In this document: piece after piece, positions 1-9,094 of the stretch | Layout: every line of letters begins with the position of its first letter | Numbering within the stretch: position 1 is the stretch's first letter | Source of the DNA: Pseudoclavibacter sp. Marseille-Q3772 | Lineage (GTDB): Bacteria; Actinomycetota; Actinomycetes; Actinomycetales; Microbacteriaceae | NCBI RefSeq assembly: GCF_916618895.1 | Contig: NZ_OU745391.1 | Span: 558,001-622,000, forward strand | Length of the DNA: 64,000 nt | Reading direction: 5' to 3' | The notes under the pieces: generated by a model | The model's input: the letters and a program-made list of their open reading frames with translations, nothing else | The model's database searches: none | What the model was told of the DNA's origin: nothing | Program-made: the position numbers and the translations under genes

Positions 1-940
1 CGAACCAGCTTGCCTCGGTCTCCCCCTCTGGAACGGGATACGCTGGCATGAAGTTTGCTTGCTCGTCGAACTCCGCTTGGCAGCGTTCTGCCACTACGAG
101 CGTGTTATCGCATCCCTCCTTGAAGTCCCGGAATAGGTGGCGCATCTCTTCTGCGCTCTTGAGGTAGTACCCCTCACCGTCGAACTTAAACCGATTCGGA
201 TCGTCGAGTGTCGATCCCGACTGCACGCACAACAATGCCTCATGGTGAACCGCGTCGTGTTTGTGGGTGTAGTGCAGGTCGTTCGTCACCAGCAGCGGTA
301 AATTAAGGTCCTTCCCCAAACGCAGCAGATCGTCTCGCACGCGTCGCTCGACTGAAACGCCGTGGTCCATGAGTTCGAGAAAGAAGTTCTCCTTCCCGAA
401 AATATCGCGGAATTCCGCTGCCGCTTCGATTGCCAGATCGTATTGACCGAGGCGCAATCGTGTCTGTACCTCGCCGGACGGGCAACCGGTCGTGGCGATG
501 ATGCCATCTGCGTACCGAGAGAGCAGCTCCCGGTCCATCCGCGGCTTGAAGTAGTACCCCTCTATCGAGGCGTAGCTGGAGAGCCGAAAGAGGTTATGCA
601 TCCCTTCGGTCGTCTCGGCAAGCATGGTCATGTGGGTGTAGGCACCACCACCGGAGACATCGTCGCCACCACCATTGCCCCATTTCACCCGGGAGCGATC
701 GGAACGGTGCGTACCGGGCGTGAGGTACGCCTCCGTACCAATAATCGGCTTGATGTCGTACTTTTTGGCGGTGCGATAGAACTCGTACGCCGAGAACATA
801 TTGCCGTGGTCAGTCGTGGCAATTGCCGGCATCCCCATCTCGGCAGCAGTTTTAATGAGCTCTTCGATCTTGGCAGCACCATCGAGCATCGAGTACTCGG
901 TGTGGTTGTGCAGATGTACGAACGAGTCAGACGACGCCAC
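1..940 (-). CDS. dnaE: DNA polymerase III alpha subunit, N-terminal part (cut by the window edge)
   Basis: This is the replicative polymerase subunit that extends DNA at the fork. Only the first 313 codons are present; the gene continues beyond base 1. The reading begins [20 protein letters not shown], the typical start of the N-terminal PHP domain, with clustered His residues at 9, 11 and 13, followed by [15 protein letters not shown]. Further on, GTEAYLTP and ELMDHGV match bacterial DnaE1. I chose the GTG at 940 because GGAGG lies about 8 nt upstream and the His-rich PHP motif starts eight residues later. The 77-nt gap to rluD shows no clear terminator. Identification is secure from the PHP motifs; nothing can be said about the polymerase core, which lies outside the window. 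Confidence 0.93.
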   Translation of the reverse strand, partial: MASSDSFVHLHNHTEYSMLDGAAKIEELIKTAAEMGMPAIATTDHGNMFSAYEFYRTAKKYDIKPIIGTEAYLTPGTHRSDRSRVKWGNGGGDDVSGGGAYTHMTMLAETTEGMHNLFRLSSYASIEGYYFKPRMDRELLSRYADGIIATTGCPSGEVQTRLRLGQYDLAIEAAAEFRDIFGKENFFLELMDHGVSVERRVRDDLLRLGKDLNLPLLVTNDLHYTHKHDAVHHEALLCVQSGSTLDDPNRFKFDGEGYYLKSAEEMRHLFRDFKEGCDNTLVVAERCQAEFDEQANFMPAYPVPEGETEASWF

Positions 941-1017
941 GAAGTTCCTCCCACTAGATCGGACACCATCCTACGCGGCCGAATACTGGCGTCGATTCGA
1001 TCAGTACGCGTCGCGGG

Positions 1018-1944
1018 CTACACCTTGCCGGCGCGCAATGTCTCGAGTGCATGTGCGAGGTCGGTGGGATACTCCGAGGTGAAGTGCACATATTCGCCAG
1101 ACTCCGGGTGTGCGAACCCCAAGCCAACCGCGTGCAGCCACTGGCGGTCTAGTCCGAGCGCGGCAGCCAGTTTAGGATCGCCGCCATACAGCGGGTCACC
1201 CATGCACGGATGGTGTTGGGCCGACATGTGCACGCGGATCTGGTGGGTGCGTCCCGTCTCGAGGTGTATCTCGAGCAGCGATCCACGCCGAAACGCCTCG
1301 AGCGTCTCATAGTGAGTAATCGACGGTTTACCGTCGGCAACCACGGCGAATCTCCATCCAGAACCGGGGTGACGGCCGATCGGCGCGTCAATTGTGCCTA
1401 CCAGTGGGTCAAGCAGCCCCTGCACAACAGCGTGGTACGTCTTATCGACCGCACGATCGCGGAAAGCCTGTTTCAACACCGAATATGCTTTCTCGCTTTT
1501 GGCGACGACCATCAGCCCGCTGGTGCCCACATCCAAACGGTGCACGATTCCCTGGCGCTCCGGCTGCCCTGAAGTTGAGATTCTGAATCCTGCGGCGGCA
1601 AGTGCGCCGAGCACGGTCGGACCGGACCAGCCGACGGACGGATGCGCCGCCACACCAACCGGTTTCATCACGACCACGAAGCTGGGTTCGTCGTGCACAA
1701 TCTCCAGCTCAGGAACCTCAATCGCTTCGACCTCGGGGGCTCGATCGGCTTCCCACTGGACATCGAGCATTGCGCCGGCAACCAATCGGTCAGACTTGCC
1801 GAGCGCGACACCATCCTGCCGCACCTGGCCTCGGTCGGCGGCGGTTGCGATCTTTGTCCGACTCAGCCCCAAGAGTTTGGCGACACCGGCATCAACACGG
1901 GCACCATCAAGCCCGTCGGGCACTGGCAGGATGCGGGATTCCAT
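1018..1944 (-). CDS. rluD: RluA/RluD-family 23S rRNA pseudouridine synthase
   Basis: The 308-residue protein isomerises specific uridines to pseudouridine, most likely in 23S rRNA. An S4-type RNA-binding region occupies roughly residues 15-65 ([18 protein letters not shown]). The synthase domain follows, with the RluA-family signature HRLDVGTSG at 135-143; Asp138 is the expected catalytic nucleophile. Length is normal for RluD. The ATG shares one base with the lspA stop (TGATG), so the two genes are translationally coupled, an arrangement common in bacteria. The family is certain; the exact target uridines are inferred only from family resemblance. Confidence 0.92.
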   Translation of the reverse strand: MESRILPVPDGLDGARVDAGVAKLLGLSRTKIATAADRGQVRQDGVALGKSDRLVAGAMLDVQWEADRAPEVEAIEVPELEIVHDEPSFVVVMKPVGVAAHPSVGWSGPTVLGALAAAGFRISTSGQPERQGIVHRLDVGTSGLMVVAKSEKAYSVLKQAFRDRAVDKTYHAVVQGLLDPLVGTIDAPIGRHPGSGWRFAVVADGKPSITHYETLEAFRRGSLLEIHLETGRTHQIRVHMSAQHHPCMGDPLYGGDPKLAAALGLDRQWLHAVGLGFAHPESGEYVHFTSEYPTDLAHALETLRAGKV

Positions 1945-2522
1945 CAGGCATTCTCCGAGTCGAGTGCAGTTGCCGAGTCTGCCGATTCGTTCACCTGCTT
2001 ATCTCGCCCACGACGTCCATCCAGACCGACGTCGAAGAGCACGAGTAACACCAGACCTGCCATTCCAAGCGAAATACCGATGTCAGCGATGTTGTAAATT
2101 GCCGGCATCATCCACGGCGTCGAGATGAAGTCGATCACGTGGCCCTCACCAAAGGAGGGCTCGCGGAATAGCCGGTCGATGAGATTTCCGATCGCCCCGC
2201 CCAGTACGGCCCCGAATACGCATGCCCACTGCCACGAGCGGATGCGACGGATGTTCGCGATGATGGCGATCGTGATGCCGCCGGCAAGCAGCGTCAGCAA
2301 CCAGGTGCTATTCGCGACCAAAGAAAATGCCGCTCCGGGGTTGCGAACGAAATGCCACTGCAACACATCGCCGAGCACGGGAATTACCTGCCCCTCGACC
2401 ATGCTACTGACCACGATCTGTTTTACGACCTGGTCGATAACCACGAGCGAAATCGCAATTGCCCCCAACATGCCGGCAATGCCGATACGTGGGGACAATC
2501 GCGATGCAGACTGAGAGTTCAC
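1944..2522 (-). CDS. lspA: Lipoprotein signal peptidase (signal peptidase II)
   Basis: This membrane aspartyl protease cleaves the signal peptide of diacylglyceryl-modified prolipoproteins. Four hydrophobic segments are visible (about 13-32, 70-90, 98-115, 143-165). Family motifs are [11 protein letters not shown] (58-68), GNLIDRLF (112-119; Asp116) and [11 protein letters not shown] (143-153; Asp147); the two Asp residues form the catalytic dyad. The charged C-terminal tail after residue 165 extends past the usual end. The start is a GTG with no Shine-Dalgarno sequence. It lies inside one arm of an inverted repeat (CACGCTG at 2520-2526, CAGCGTG at 2540-2546) that fills the gap to wag31 and could be a weak terminator or control access to the start. 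The gene precedes and overlaps rluD. Confidence 0.93.
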   Translation of the reverse strand: MNSQSASRLSPRIGIAGMLGAIAISLVVIDQVVKQIVVSSMVEGQVIPVLGDVLQWHFVRNPGAAFSLVANSTWLLTLLAGGITIAIIANIRRIRSWQWACVFGAVLGGAIGNLIDRLFREPSFGEGHVIDFISTPWMMPAIYNIADIGISLGMAGLVLLVLFDVGLDGRRGRDKQVNESADSATALDSENA

Positions 2523-2546
2523 GCTGTCTTGTAGCAGGGCAGCGTG

Positions 2547-3281
2547 CTACTTGTTCTTAGCGTCAAACTCGTTGTTTGCCGAGGTGAACTCGTTGAGCTG
2601 ACCTTCGATGTAGGTACGCAGCGAGGTACGGTACTCGCGCTCAAAGCCACGCAGCTCTTCGATGCGTTCTTCGTAGCGAGTCTTGGTTGATTCGAGGTTG
2701 GTGATGATCTCACGTTCGCGAGCCTCGGCGTCAGCAACGAGGTTGCGGGCCCTGTACTCAGCTTCAGACACAACGCGGTTCGCGTGAGTCTCCGATTCCT
2801 CGGTGCGACGTGCGGCTTCAGCTTCTGCCTCGGTTACCAGCTTGCGGGCCGCGGCTTCACCTTCGGCGACCAGCTGGTCACGGGCGCGTGCACCCTCCGC
2901 AACGTGCTCATCGTGCAGGCGACGTGCCAGCACGAGCAGGGATGAAGATGATTCGGCTTCGTTGTTCGCGGCGGCTGAGAGCGACACGGGCGAGGCTCCG
3001 GTTGCCGGGGCAGGCTCGGTTTTCGGTTCCGCGACCGGTTTGGGAGCAGCTTCCGGTGCTGGTGCTTCCTGAACTGGCGCTGCCGGCTGCGCTGCTGCAG
3101 CTGCGCCCTCCTGCTTCAAACGCTCGTTCTCGGCGCGAAGCTCTGCATTTTCGGCCTGAAGTCGCCGAAGCTCTACGACAACCTCGTCAAGAAAGTCATC
3201 GACCTCATCCTGGTCGTACCCTTCCCGGAATTTCGTCTGCTGAAAACGCTTATTAACCACGTCTTCCGGTGTCAGTGCCAT
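2547..3281 (-). CDS. wag31: DivIVA/Wag31 polar growth scaffold protein
   Basis: This coiled-coil protein of about 244 residues marks curved membrane at poles and septa and recruits the wall elongation machinery. The N-terminus MALTPEDVVNKRFQQTKF, then REGYDQDEVDDFLDEV, is the diagnostic actinobacterial DivIVA membrane-targeting domain. A first coiled coil (about 35-55) is followed by an Ala/Pro/Glu-rich linker (about 58-105) and a long Glu/Arg/Ala coiled coil to the C-terminus. I chose the ATG at 3281, preceded by AAAGGG, rather than an upstream ATG, because family members begin MALTPEDV. It closes the division part of the dcw cluster, as wag31 does in mycobacteria. The Thr phosphorylated in mycobacterial Wag31 was not located with confidence. 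Confidence 0.95.
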   Translation of the reverse strand: MALTPEDVVNKRFQQTKFREGYDQDEVDDFLDEVVVELRRLQAENAELRAENERLKQEGAAAAAQPAAPVQEAPAPEAAPKPVAEPKTEPAPATGASPVSLSAAANNEAESSSSLLVLARRLHDEHVAEGARARDQLVAEGEAAARKLVTEAEAEAARRTEESETHANRVVSEAEYRARNLVADAEAREREIITNLESTKTRYEERIEELRGFEREYRTSLRTYIEGQLNEFTSANNEFDAKNK

Positions 3282-3387
3282 CAGAGGCCCTTTCATTCGA
3301 GGCAAACAATTTACAACGCTCACATTACGGCACAATTGCCACGTTCGTCACATCGTTTGTTCAGTTCGTCCCTAACAAATGGTGATT

Positions 3388-3678
3388 TCAGAGGAAGATT
3401 CGTGCAACAAGGCTCGACAATACCCCAGCCGCAATGACCAGGATGATCCATGCGATATCCAGTGATGCCCCGCCGATCGGGACCGGTTTAACCACCCGCC
3501 GCACCAGGCGCAATGGCGGATCGGTCACGGTATACGCAAGCTCAGAAAGCACGAGGATTATGCCCTTCGGCCGGAACGCTGGGGCCAGTACCTGCACCCA
3601 GTCAAGAATGAACCGCGCCCACATTGCCACGGTGAATACCTGCAGCAGCACAATCAGGATCGTTCCGACAATTTGCAT
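3388..3678 (-). CDS. YggT family membrane protein
   Basis: This is a 96-residue protein with two hydrophobic helices (about 1-22 and 70-94) around a central basic segment; the sequence FILDWVQVLAP and the run TDPPLRLVRRVVKPVP are typical of YggT proteins. Its molecular role is not firmly known; it sits in division clusters of Gram-positive bacteria and has been linked to envelope or osmotic functions. An upstream in-frame ATG would add 41 residues of Cys-rich, unrelated sequence, so the ATG at 3678, with GGAATGG upstream, is preferred and gives the family length. It lies between sepF and wag31, as in mycobacteria (Rv2146c position). Confidence 0.85.
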   Translation of the reverse strand: MQIVGTILIVLLQVFTVAMWARFILDWVQVLAPAFRPKGIILVLSELAYTVTDPPLRLVRRVVKPVPIGGASLDIAWIILVIAAGVLSSLVARIFL

Positions 3679-3875
3679 ACAGTAACCATTCCATCGGCAG
3701 GAAGTTTGAACAAGCGAGACAGCACCACAGTGGGCGCATCGGCGTGGAGCAAGTTCGGCGGTGCGCGCCATGCACACCACCGAACTCAACAGATTCGTCA
3801 AGGCGTATGAGATCTAGTAGTCAGCGCTACTCACTGCCTCAGTGAGCGATGCTGCGCGAGCTCATCCCACACGGG

Positions 3876-4385
3876 TTATACGAGGAACGTCGCCTCGTTC
3901 TGGTTCGAAGTCGATTCACCGTGTACGGCGATATTCTCAGGGGTAAGCAGGAACACGCGGTTCGTTACTCGCTCGATCTTGCCGTGGAGACCCTGCGTGA
4001 GTCCCGAGGCGAAGTCAATAATGCGACGTGCATCCGCATCAGTCATCTGCGACAAGTTCATGATGACCGGCACACCATCACGGAAGGATTCCGCGATGAG
4101 CTGGGCGTCCTTGTCGTAAGCCTTCGGGTGGACAGTCAGGATTTCGTTCATCGCTCCAACGTTCGGTGAGACTGGACGGGGGGATGCGGCCGGTGCTGCC
4201 GACTTATTCGGGGACGCAACCTTGTGGATGGGAGTAACCGGAGCCGCAGGTGCACTGTGCTCTTCAACGGGGGCAACTCGATCGGTCGGTGCCTGACGGG
4301 ATGCCGGCTGCTGCGATGCGGATGCCGTCTCGTCCTCTTCAGCCAATCCGAAATAGACCATGGCGTTACGCAATGGATTGCTCAT
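3876..4385 (-). CDS. sepF: Cell division protein SepF
   Basis: SepF bundles FtsZ filaments and tethers them to the membrane; actinobacteria lack FtsA and depend on it. The 169-residue protein has an N-terminal amphipathic region (MSNPLRNAMVYFGLAEED), a Pro/Ala-rich linker (about 25-75), and the SepF core with EILTVHPKAYDKDAQLIAES, VIMNLSQM and RRIIDFASGLTQGLHG. CAGGAGG lies 6-7 nt before the ATG. Position between yggS and yggT is the standard actinobacterial order. Its binding partner is probably the FtsZ C-terminal peptide, which is intact here. Confidence 0.95.
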   Translation of the reverse strand: MSNPLRNAMVYFGLAEEDETASASQQPASRQAPTDRVAPVEEHSAPAAPVTPIHKVASPNKSAAPAASPRPVSPNVGAMNEILTVHPKAYDKDAQLIAESFRDGVPVIMNLSQMTDADARRIIDFASGLTQGLHGKIERVTNRVFLLTPENIAVHGESTSNQNEATFLV

Positions 4386-4422
4386 ACTGATGCCTCCTGA
4401 ACCTGTCTGCTTTCACTCCACG

Positions 4423-5151
4423 TTACGGGGCGGTCGGGCGCATTCCCGTTATTGCCGTGCCGATTCGTAGGTGTGTCGCGCCCTGAGAAATTGCTGAGCG
4501 GAAGTCATGCGACATCCCCATCGAGCACCAGGTGGCTTCTGGAGCGAACTCGCGGATGCGTTCACTCGTTTCGCGAACCGCGGCAAATGCCTGATCGGTA
4601 TCTGCTCCAATCGGGGCCACTGCCATAACACCACGCAGCGCAAGGGTGTCAGTGTCAAGAATGCGCTTCGCCAGATCCGGCGCCTCGTCCAGGATCACTC
4701 CGCCTCGAGACGTGTCGCCGTCTAGGGAAAGCTGAATAGTCACTTCAACCGCGCGACCGTCTTCTCGTTCCAGCTTCGCAAGCGCATCAACGAGGTCAAC
4801 GCGGTCGATCGATTCGATGACATCCGCATATCGACCCACCTGACGAGCCTTGTTTCGCTGTAATTGCCCGATGAAGTGCATGCGGGCCTGCTCACCCGCG
4901 ACCTCGCGTAATCGTGCCGCCTTGTTTCGCGACTCCGGGTGACGGTTCTCGCCGAAGTCGCGTACGCCGAGCTCGTACAGGGCGTCGATGATGTCGAGAT
5001 CATGAAACTTGGTGACCGCCACCAGGGTGATGGACGCGGGGTCGCGATCGCATTCCTCAGCCGCTGCGGCAATCTGTTCGCGAACGGTGGCTAGCCGCCC
5101 CGCGAGTGCCTCACGGCTCCCCCAGGACGGCTGCAAGCTCTGATTACTCAT
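4423..5151 (-). CDS. YggS/PLPBP family pyridoxal-phosphate homeostasis protein
   Basis: This 242-residue single-domain TIM-barrel protein binds PLP without known enzymatic activity and is thought to buffer free PLP. The PLP lysine is in ITLVAVTKFHD (Lys48). Further family signatures are FGENRHPE, HFIGQLQRNK and the phosphate-binding CSMGMSHDFRSAI region. It starts 8 nt after the ftsZ stop and is probably co-transcribed with it. In many actinobacteria a pgeF/YfiH gene sits between ftsZ and yggS; here there is no room for one. Confidence 0.93.
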   Translation of the reverse strand: MSNQSLQPSWGSREALAGRLATVREQIAAAAEECDRDPASITLVAVTKFHDLDIIDALYELGVRDFGENRHPESRNKAARLREVAGEQARMHFIGQLQRNKARQVGRYADVIESIDRVDLVDALAKLEREDGRAVEVTIQLSLDGDTSRGGVILDEAPDLAKRILDTDTLALRGVMAVAPIGADTDQAFAAVRETSERIREFAPEATWCSMGMSHDFRSAISQGATHLRIGTAITGMRPTAP

Positions 5152-5159
5152 ACTTTGAC

Positions 5160-6455
5160 CTAGCGCAGGAACTCTGGGATGTCGAGATCGCTCTCATCAT
5201 CCGAGTATGGCGACTCCTGCTGACGAGGAGCGACAGTCGGAGCCTCAGCGGTCGACCATGCTGGGCTCTCGCCCAGGCGGGCACCGGGCTGCTGCGTGTC
5301 CGGTGCACTCTGGGTTGCCGGAGCGAGTCGCACGCCTTCCTGCGAGGGCGCATCCTGCTTCGACGCTTGTGCCTCTTCGTCAGCGTTTTCCGCTTCCTCG
5401 GCACCATCAGCACTATTGCGAGCGGTAGCTTCAGCAAGAGAAGGCAGCGGGTTTGGTGCGGAATTGACGATCTCGTGCGACTCCAGAGGCCGCGGTTCAC
5501 CACCGTCGAATCCTGCGGCGATAACCGTGACCCGGACTTCGTCACCGAGCGTGTCGTCGACGGCCGTACCGAGGATGATATTGGCGCCATCATGCACTGC
5601 ATCTCGCACCAGCTGCGCGGCCTCGGCAACCTCAAACATTCCGAGGTTCGAACCACCCTGCACGGAGAGCAATACACCGTGTGCGCCCTCGATGGAGGCT
5701 TCGAGCAGCGGTGAGGCGACAGCAAGCTCAGCGGCCTTGACAGACCGGTCGGCGCCTCGAGAGGTACCGATACCCATGAGTGCTGAACCGGCGCCCTGCA
5801 TCACCGACTTCACGTCCGCAAAGTCAACGTTGATAACACCCGGGTTGGTAATCAGGTCGGTAATACCCTGCACACCGGCAAGCAGCACCTGGTCCGCCGT
5901 AGCGAACGCTTCAAGCATCGAAATACCGCGGTCGCTAATAGCAAGCAGGCGGTCATTTGGCACCACGATGAGGGCATCGACCTGTTCCTTCAGTGCCGCG
6001 ACACCGTGCTCAGCCTGTTCTGCGCGACGTCGGCCCTCAAAGGAGAACGGCTTGGTGACAACACCGATCGTGAGCGCACCGATCGACTTCGCAACCCGCG
6101 CGACGACCGGAGCACCACCGGTACCGGTACCGCCACCCTCACCTGCGGTGACGAACACCATATCGGCACCGGCAAGTGCTTCTTCGATCTCCTCCACGTG
6201 ATCTTCTGCCGCACGTCGACCAATCTCTGGGTCGGCTCCGGCGCCGAGGCCGCGAGTGAGTTCACGCCCCACATCGAGCTTGACGTCGGCGTCGGACATC
6301 AGCAGCGCCTGCGCATCAGTATTGATTGCAATGAATTCAACGCCGCGCAAACCGATTTCGATCATGCGGTTCACAGCGTTGACACCACCGCCACCAACAC
6401 CGACGACCTTAATTACGGCGAGGTAGTTGTTCGTGGGTGAGTCTGGGTTCGACAC
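5160..6455 (-). CDS. ftsZ: Cell division GTPase FtsZ
   Basis: FtsZ polymerises into the Z-ring that directs septal wall synthesis. The 431-residue protein has the N-terminal GTPase domain with [14 protein letters not shown] (18-31) and the tubulin signature GGGTGTG (107-113), then a C-terminal domain, a variable Glu/Ala/Pro-rich linker, and the terminal peptide DLDIPEFLR expected to bind SepF and FtsW. I chose the GTG at 6455 because AAAGGGG lies 7 nt upstream and the protein then begins [19 protein letters not shown]; an upstream ATG adds 15 basic residues not seen in the family. The 192-nt leader between ftsQ and ftsZ holds several palindromes, listed separately, suggesting its own promoter and regulation. 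Confidence 0.97.
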   Translation of the reverse strand: MSNPDSPTNNYLAVIKVVGVGGGGVNAVNRMIEIGLRGVEFIAINTDAQALLMSDADVKLDVGRELTRGLGAGADPEIGRRAAEDHVEEIEEALAGADMVFVTAGEGGGTGTGGAPVVARVAKSIGALTIGVVTKPFSFEGRRRAEQAEHGVAALKEQVDALIVVPNDRLLAISDRGISMLEAFATADQVLLAGVQGITDLITNPGVINVDFADVKSVMQGAGSALMGIGTSRGADRSVKAAELAVASPLLEASIEGAHGVLLSVQGGSNLGMFEVAEAAQLVRDAVHDGANIILGTAVDDTLGDEVRVTVIAAGFDGGEPRPLESHEIVNSAPNPLPSLAEATARNSADGAEEAENADEEAQASKQDAPSQEGVRLAPATQSAPDTQQPGARLGESPAWSTAEAPTVAPRQQESPYSDDESDLDIPEFLR

Positions 6456-6492
6456 GTACAGGCCCCTTTGTCGTTGTCGGATGCGGTTTCGC

Positions 6493-6509
6493 AATTTCAC
6501 GGTGAAATT
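6493..6509. promoter_or_regulatory. Perfect 17-bp palindrome in the ftsZ leader
   Basis: The bases AATTTCAC-G-GTGAAATT form an uninterrupted inverted repeat (8-1-8) about 40 bp upstream of the ftsZ GTG. Just upstream in the direction of transcription, at 6514-6521, GTTGTGAT equals one arm of the palindrome at 32652-32667 near the MerR genes. An operator or an mRNA hairpin are both possible; which factor binds is not visible. Confidence 0.5.
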
Positions 6510-6592
6510 CGAAGTTGTGATGCAACGTTATGACTCAACCACTGGCCAAGACTTGTTGCACGGTGGCGTGTTGCCCGCCAACCGCAATTCGT

Positions 6593-6609
6593 TTAAACCC
6601 TAGGTTGAG
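6593..6609. promoter_or_regulatory. Operator-like inverted repeat upstream of ftsZ
   Basis: TTAAACC-CTA-GGTTGAG is an imperfect inverted repeat with 7-bp arms and a 3-bp spacer, about 140 bp upstream of the ftsZ start. It matches the repeat at 32717-32733 next to the ftsR-like gene in 12 of 14 arm positions with identical spacing. FtsR of Corynebacterium is known to activate ftsZ, so a MerR-type binding site is a reasonable inference. Confidence 0.5.
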
Positions 6610-6647
6610 AGTTTTCGGGCAGTGATAGCCGCGATCGTTTGGGTCGA

Positions 6648-7475
6648 TTAGCCGGCTCGGGTCACTGGCTGTTCCGGGCTCGATACGTCGAACTCGGATG
6701 CGGACCCGTCGGTGGCGTTCATTAACGCCTGCAACACGGTTAATTTCGTCTGCGTATCACTGCTGCTGCCCCACATAACCTTCCGACCGTCTCTGAGCGT
6801 GAATCGGATGCTGTCTACAGTTTCTGCTTGCACCGTTGCGATCGTCTGTAGAACGTCAGCGGGGAGGGCAGTGAGCACATGACCGAGTTCCGCGAACTCG
6901 GCTCGTTTACTCGGAGACGTCGTAATTGCTGGCAGCGACTCCTTCGCTCCAGGATCTTCCCACAGCGAAACTCCTGCCCCATCCACAACGGTCACCGAAC
7001 CGTTCTGTTCGATAACACCAATGGGCTGCCGCTCAATGATGTGCACGATCACGGTATTCGGCGGGATCCGTTGAACCGTATAACTTTGCACGAGCACAAA
7101 CTCGCGCAGAATCGCCTCGACATCCCCATCCTTAACCTGGGCAATGGGTCGGTCTTTGATCGGTTCCAGTGCGCTGGTGACTTCATCCGCATTGAGGCGC
7201 TGTGTGCCTTCCACACGCACATCAGTAACGTTCATCAACGGGCTATAGATCGCTGCTGCCAGCAGCGCCAACAACAGTACAAATGCGCTAGCACCGATAA
7301 TCACGCCCCGACGCCGCGCACGCCGGTGCCGAGTGAATCGCTTGATCTCCGCGCGTTCGTGTTGTTTCCGAGCGCGCGCAGCACGCCAAACAGCAAGCTG
7401 GCTCGTAGCGCGGTCGGAGCTGGATTCCCGATCTGGTTCTTGGGAATCCTCACGATCCTGGTTGGGTCGTCTCAT
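6648..7475 (-). CDS. ftsQ: Cell division protein FtsQ
   Basis: FtsQ is a bitopic divisome protein that links early and late division proteins. The 275-residue product has a long basic cytoplasmic region (about 1-55), one transmembrane helix (GVIIGASAFVLLLALLAAAI, about 57-76), and an extracytoplasmic POTRA domain beginning NVTDVRVEGTQRLNADEV, followed by the FtsQ beta domain (VVDGAGVSLWED, LPAITT). I chose the ATG at 7475, which overlaps the murC stop as ATGA; a longer frame adds 48 residues read inside murC. Gene order murC-ftsQ-ftsZ is standard for actinobacteria. Confidence 0.93.
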   Translation of the reverse strand: MRRPNQDREDSQEPDRESSSDRATSQLAVWRAARARKQHERAEIKRFTRHRRARRRGVIIGASAFVLLLALLAAAIYSPLMNVTDVRVEGTQRLNADEVTSALEPIKDRPIAQVKDGDVEAILREFVLVQSYTVQRIPPNTVIVHIIERQPIGVIEQNGSVTVVDGAGVSLWEDPGAKESLPAITTSPSKRAEFAELGHVLTALPADVLQTIATVQAETVDSIRFTLRDGRKVMWGSSSDTQTKLTVLQALMNATDGSASEFDVSSPEQPVTRAG

Positions 7476-8893
7476 TGACGGTCGGCCATATCGTTGTCGT
7501 CGTTCGCGAGAGCCGCCAGCAGCTGCGGCACAATCCGGTTGACGTTTCCGCAGCCGAGCGTGATGACAAAATCGCCCGCTTTCGCGACACGAGCCGTTGC
7601 CGCGGCTGCCGCATCCCACTGCTCGTGATACTCCACGACCTGCGGGTTCCTAAAGTCATTACTCACCAATGCGCCCGTGACACCTGGAACCGGATCTTCC
7701 CGAGCTCCGTCGACTGCCAGCACTACCGTGTGGTCGGCGCACCGCTCGAGCACATCGGCGAATGCCTCATGCATCGCGAGTGTCCGAGAGTACAGATGTG
7801 GCTGGTGGACGGCAATGATACGGCCGTCACCGACGACCGAGCGCGCTGCAGTGAGTGCTGCTTCAACTTCGACCGGGTGGTGCGCGTAGTCGTCATACAC
7901 TCGCACTCCGCGCACTTCGCCCTGAAGATCGAACCGGCGTTTCGTACCACCGAAGTTGCGCAGTCCCTGCACGGCGCTGGCCAGTGAGTAGCCGAGTTCC
8001 CCCAGTACGGCGGCCGCGCCGGCTGCGTTCACAGCGTTGTGCTCGCCCGGAACCGGGATCCAACCACTTGCTGACTCGTGCACGTTGGTGAGGGTAAACG
8101 ATGTGCCACCGTTCTCCCCGCGGATATCGGTGACACGCACGTCATTGTGTTTGCCCCGACCAAAGGTCACGATCCGTTCATGAGTAATCGCGGTGGTGAG
8201 TTCGCGTGCGAGCGGATCATCGCCGGAGATCACGACTGCTTCGCGGGCGCGCGTGGCGAAGTGCACGAATGCTTCGTTGAATGCCTCAGCGCTTCCATAG
8301 TGATCGAGGTGGTCATTGTCCACATTGGTGATCAACGCGATGGCGGTGTCGTAGAACAAGAATGAACCATCGGATTCATCGGCTTCAACGATGAACTCAT
8401 CATCGCTGCCCATGTGTTGATTTGAGGCGATTGACTCGATGACACCGCCGTTGACCACGCTCGGATCCGCGCCGAGTCCGATCAGGGCGCTGGCGATCAT
8501 GCCGGTCGACGTCGTCTTGCCGTGAGCTCCAGCAACAGCAATAACTCGTGACCCGCGCGTCAGCCAGACCAGTGCTTGGGAACGGTGGATGATGTTGCAG
8601 CCACGCTCACGGGCGAGCACCAGTTCCGGATTATCTGGCCACAGCGCCGATGTCACCACGACAGTGTCAACATCCGCTGCCAAGTGATCGGCGTGGTGCC
8701 CGATGTACACCGTTGCGCCCAGCTCCTGCAGCTTCTCGGTGTAGTCGCTTGCGGAACGGTCCGAGCCAGATACCCGAATGCCACGTTCAAGAAACATGGT
8801 GGCGATTCCGCTCATACCGGAGCCGCCAATGCCGATGAAATGTGCGTGGGATATGCGCTCTGGAATCTGCGCGTTCGCGTCGGGACTAATCAC
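7472..8893 (-). CDS. murC: UDP-N-acetylmuramate-L-alanine ligase
   Basis: MurC adds the first residue, normally L-alanine (glycine in some actinobacteria), to UDP-MurNAc using ATP in the cytoplasm. The 473-residue protein shows the N-terminal nucleotide-binding motif HFIGIGGSGMSGIA, the ATP loop VAGAHGKTTSTGM, NVDNDHLDHYGS in the central domain, and DDYAHHPVEVEAAL in the C-terminal domain. GTG at 8893 was chosen because GAGGAG lies 5 nt upstream; an upstream ATG would prepend 22 Arg/Thr-rich residues outside the family alignment. It overlaps ftsQ by 4 nt. The 201 nt to murG contain no evident gene. Confidence 0.95.
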   Translation of the reverse strand: MISPDANAQIPERISHAHFIGIGGSGMSGIATMFLERGIRVSGSDRSASDYTEKLQELGATVYIGHHADHLAADVDTVVVTSALWPDNPELVLARERGCNIIHRSQALVWLTRGSRVIAVAGAHGKTTSTGMIASALIGLGADPSVVNGGVIESIASNQHMGSDDEFIVEADESDGSFLFYDTAIALITNVDNDHLDHYGSAEAFNEAFVHFATRAREAVVISGDDPLARELTTAITHERIVTFGRGKHNDVRVTDIRGENGGTSFTLTNVHESASGWIPVPGEHNAVNAAGAAAVLGELGYSLASAVQGLRNFGGTKRRFDLQGEVRGVRVYDDYAHHPVEVEAALTAARSVVGDGRIIAVHQPHLYSRTLAMHEAFADVLERCADHTVVLAVDGAREDPVPGVTGALVSNDFRNPQVVEYHEQWDAAAAATARVAKAGDFVITLGCGNVNRIVPQLLAALANDDNDMADRQ

Positions 8894-9094
8894 GGCAACT
8901 CCTCTGGTCTGTACAGGGACGGTCCTGGTCAGGCTGCGGCAACGATAAACACGCCCCATGCGCAGCTCGCTGTGGCAGTAAGGGTACCGTCCTCGAAGCT
9001 AAAATCGAGCGATTCACTGCCGCATCCACACAAGTTGTACTGCTGACGAGTTCGAACGGCCGATCAGCGCAGCCGGGGGCAGAAGCGGTTCCGG

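Noticed and set aside
2520..2546. Inverted repeat at the lspA start as a riboswitch or proven terminator
   Set aside because: The stem is only 7 bp with a 13-nt loop and no T-run; it is noted under lspA but is too weak to list as a site.
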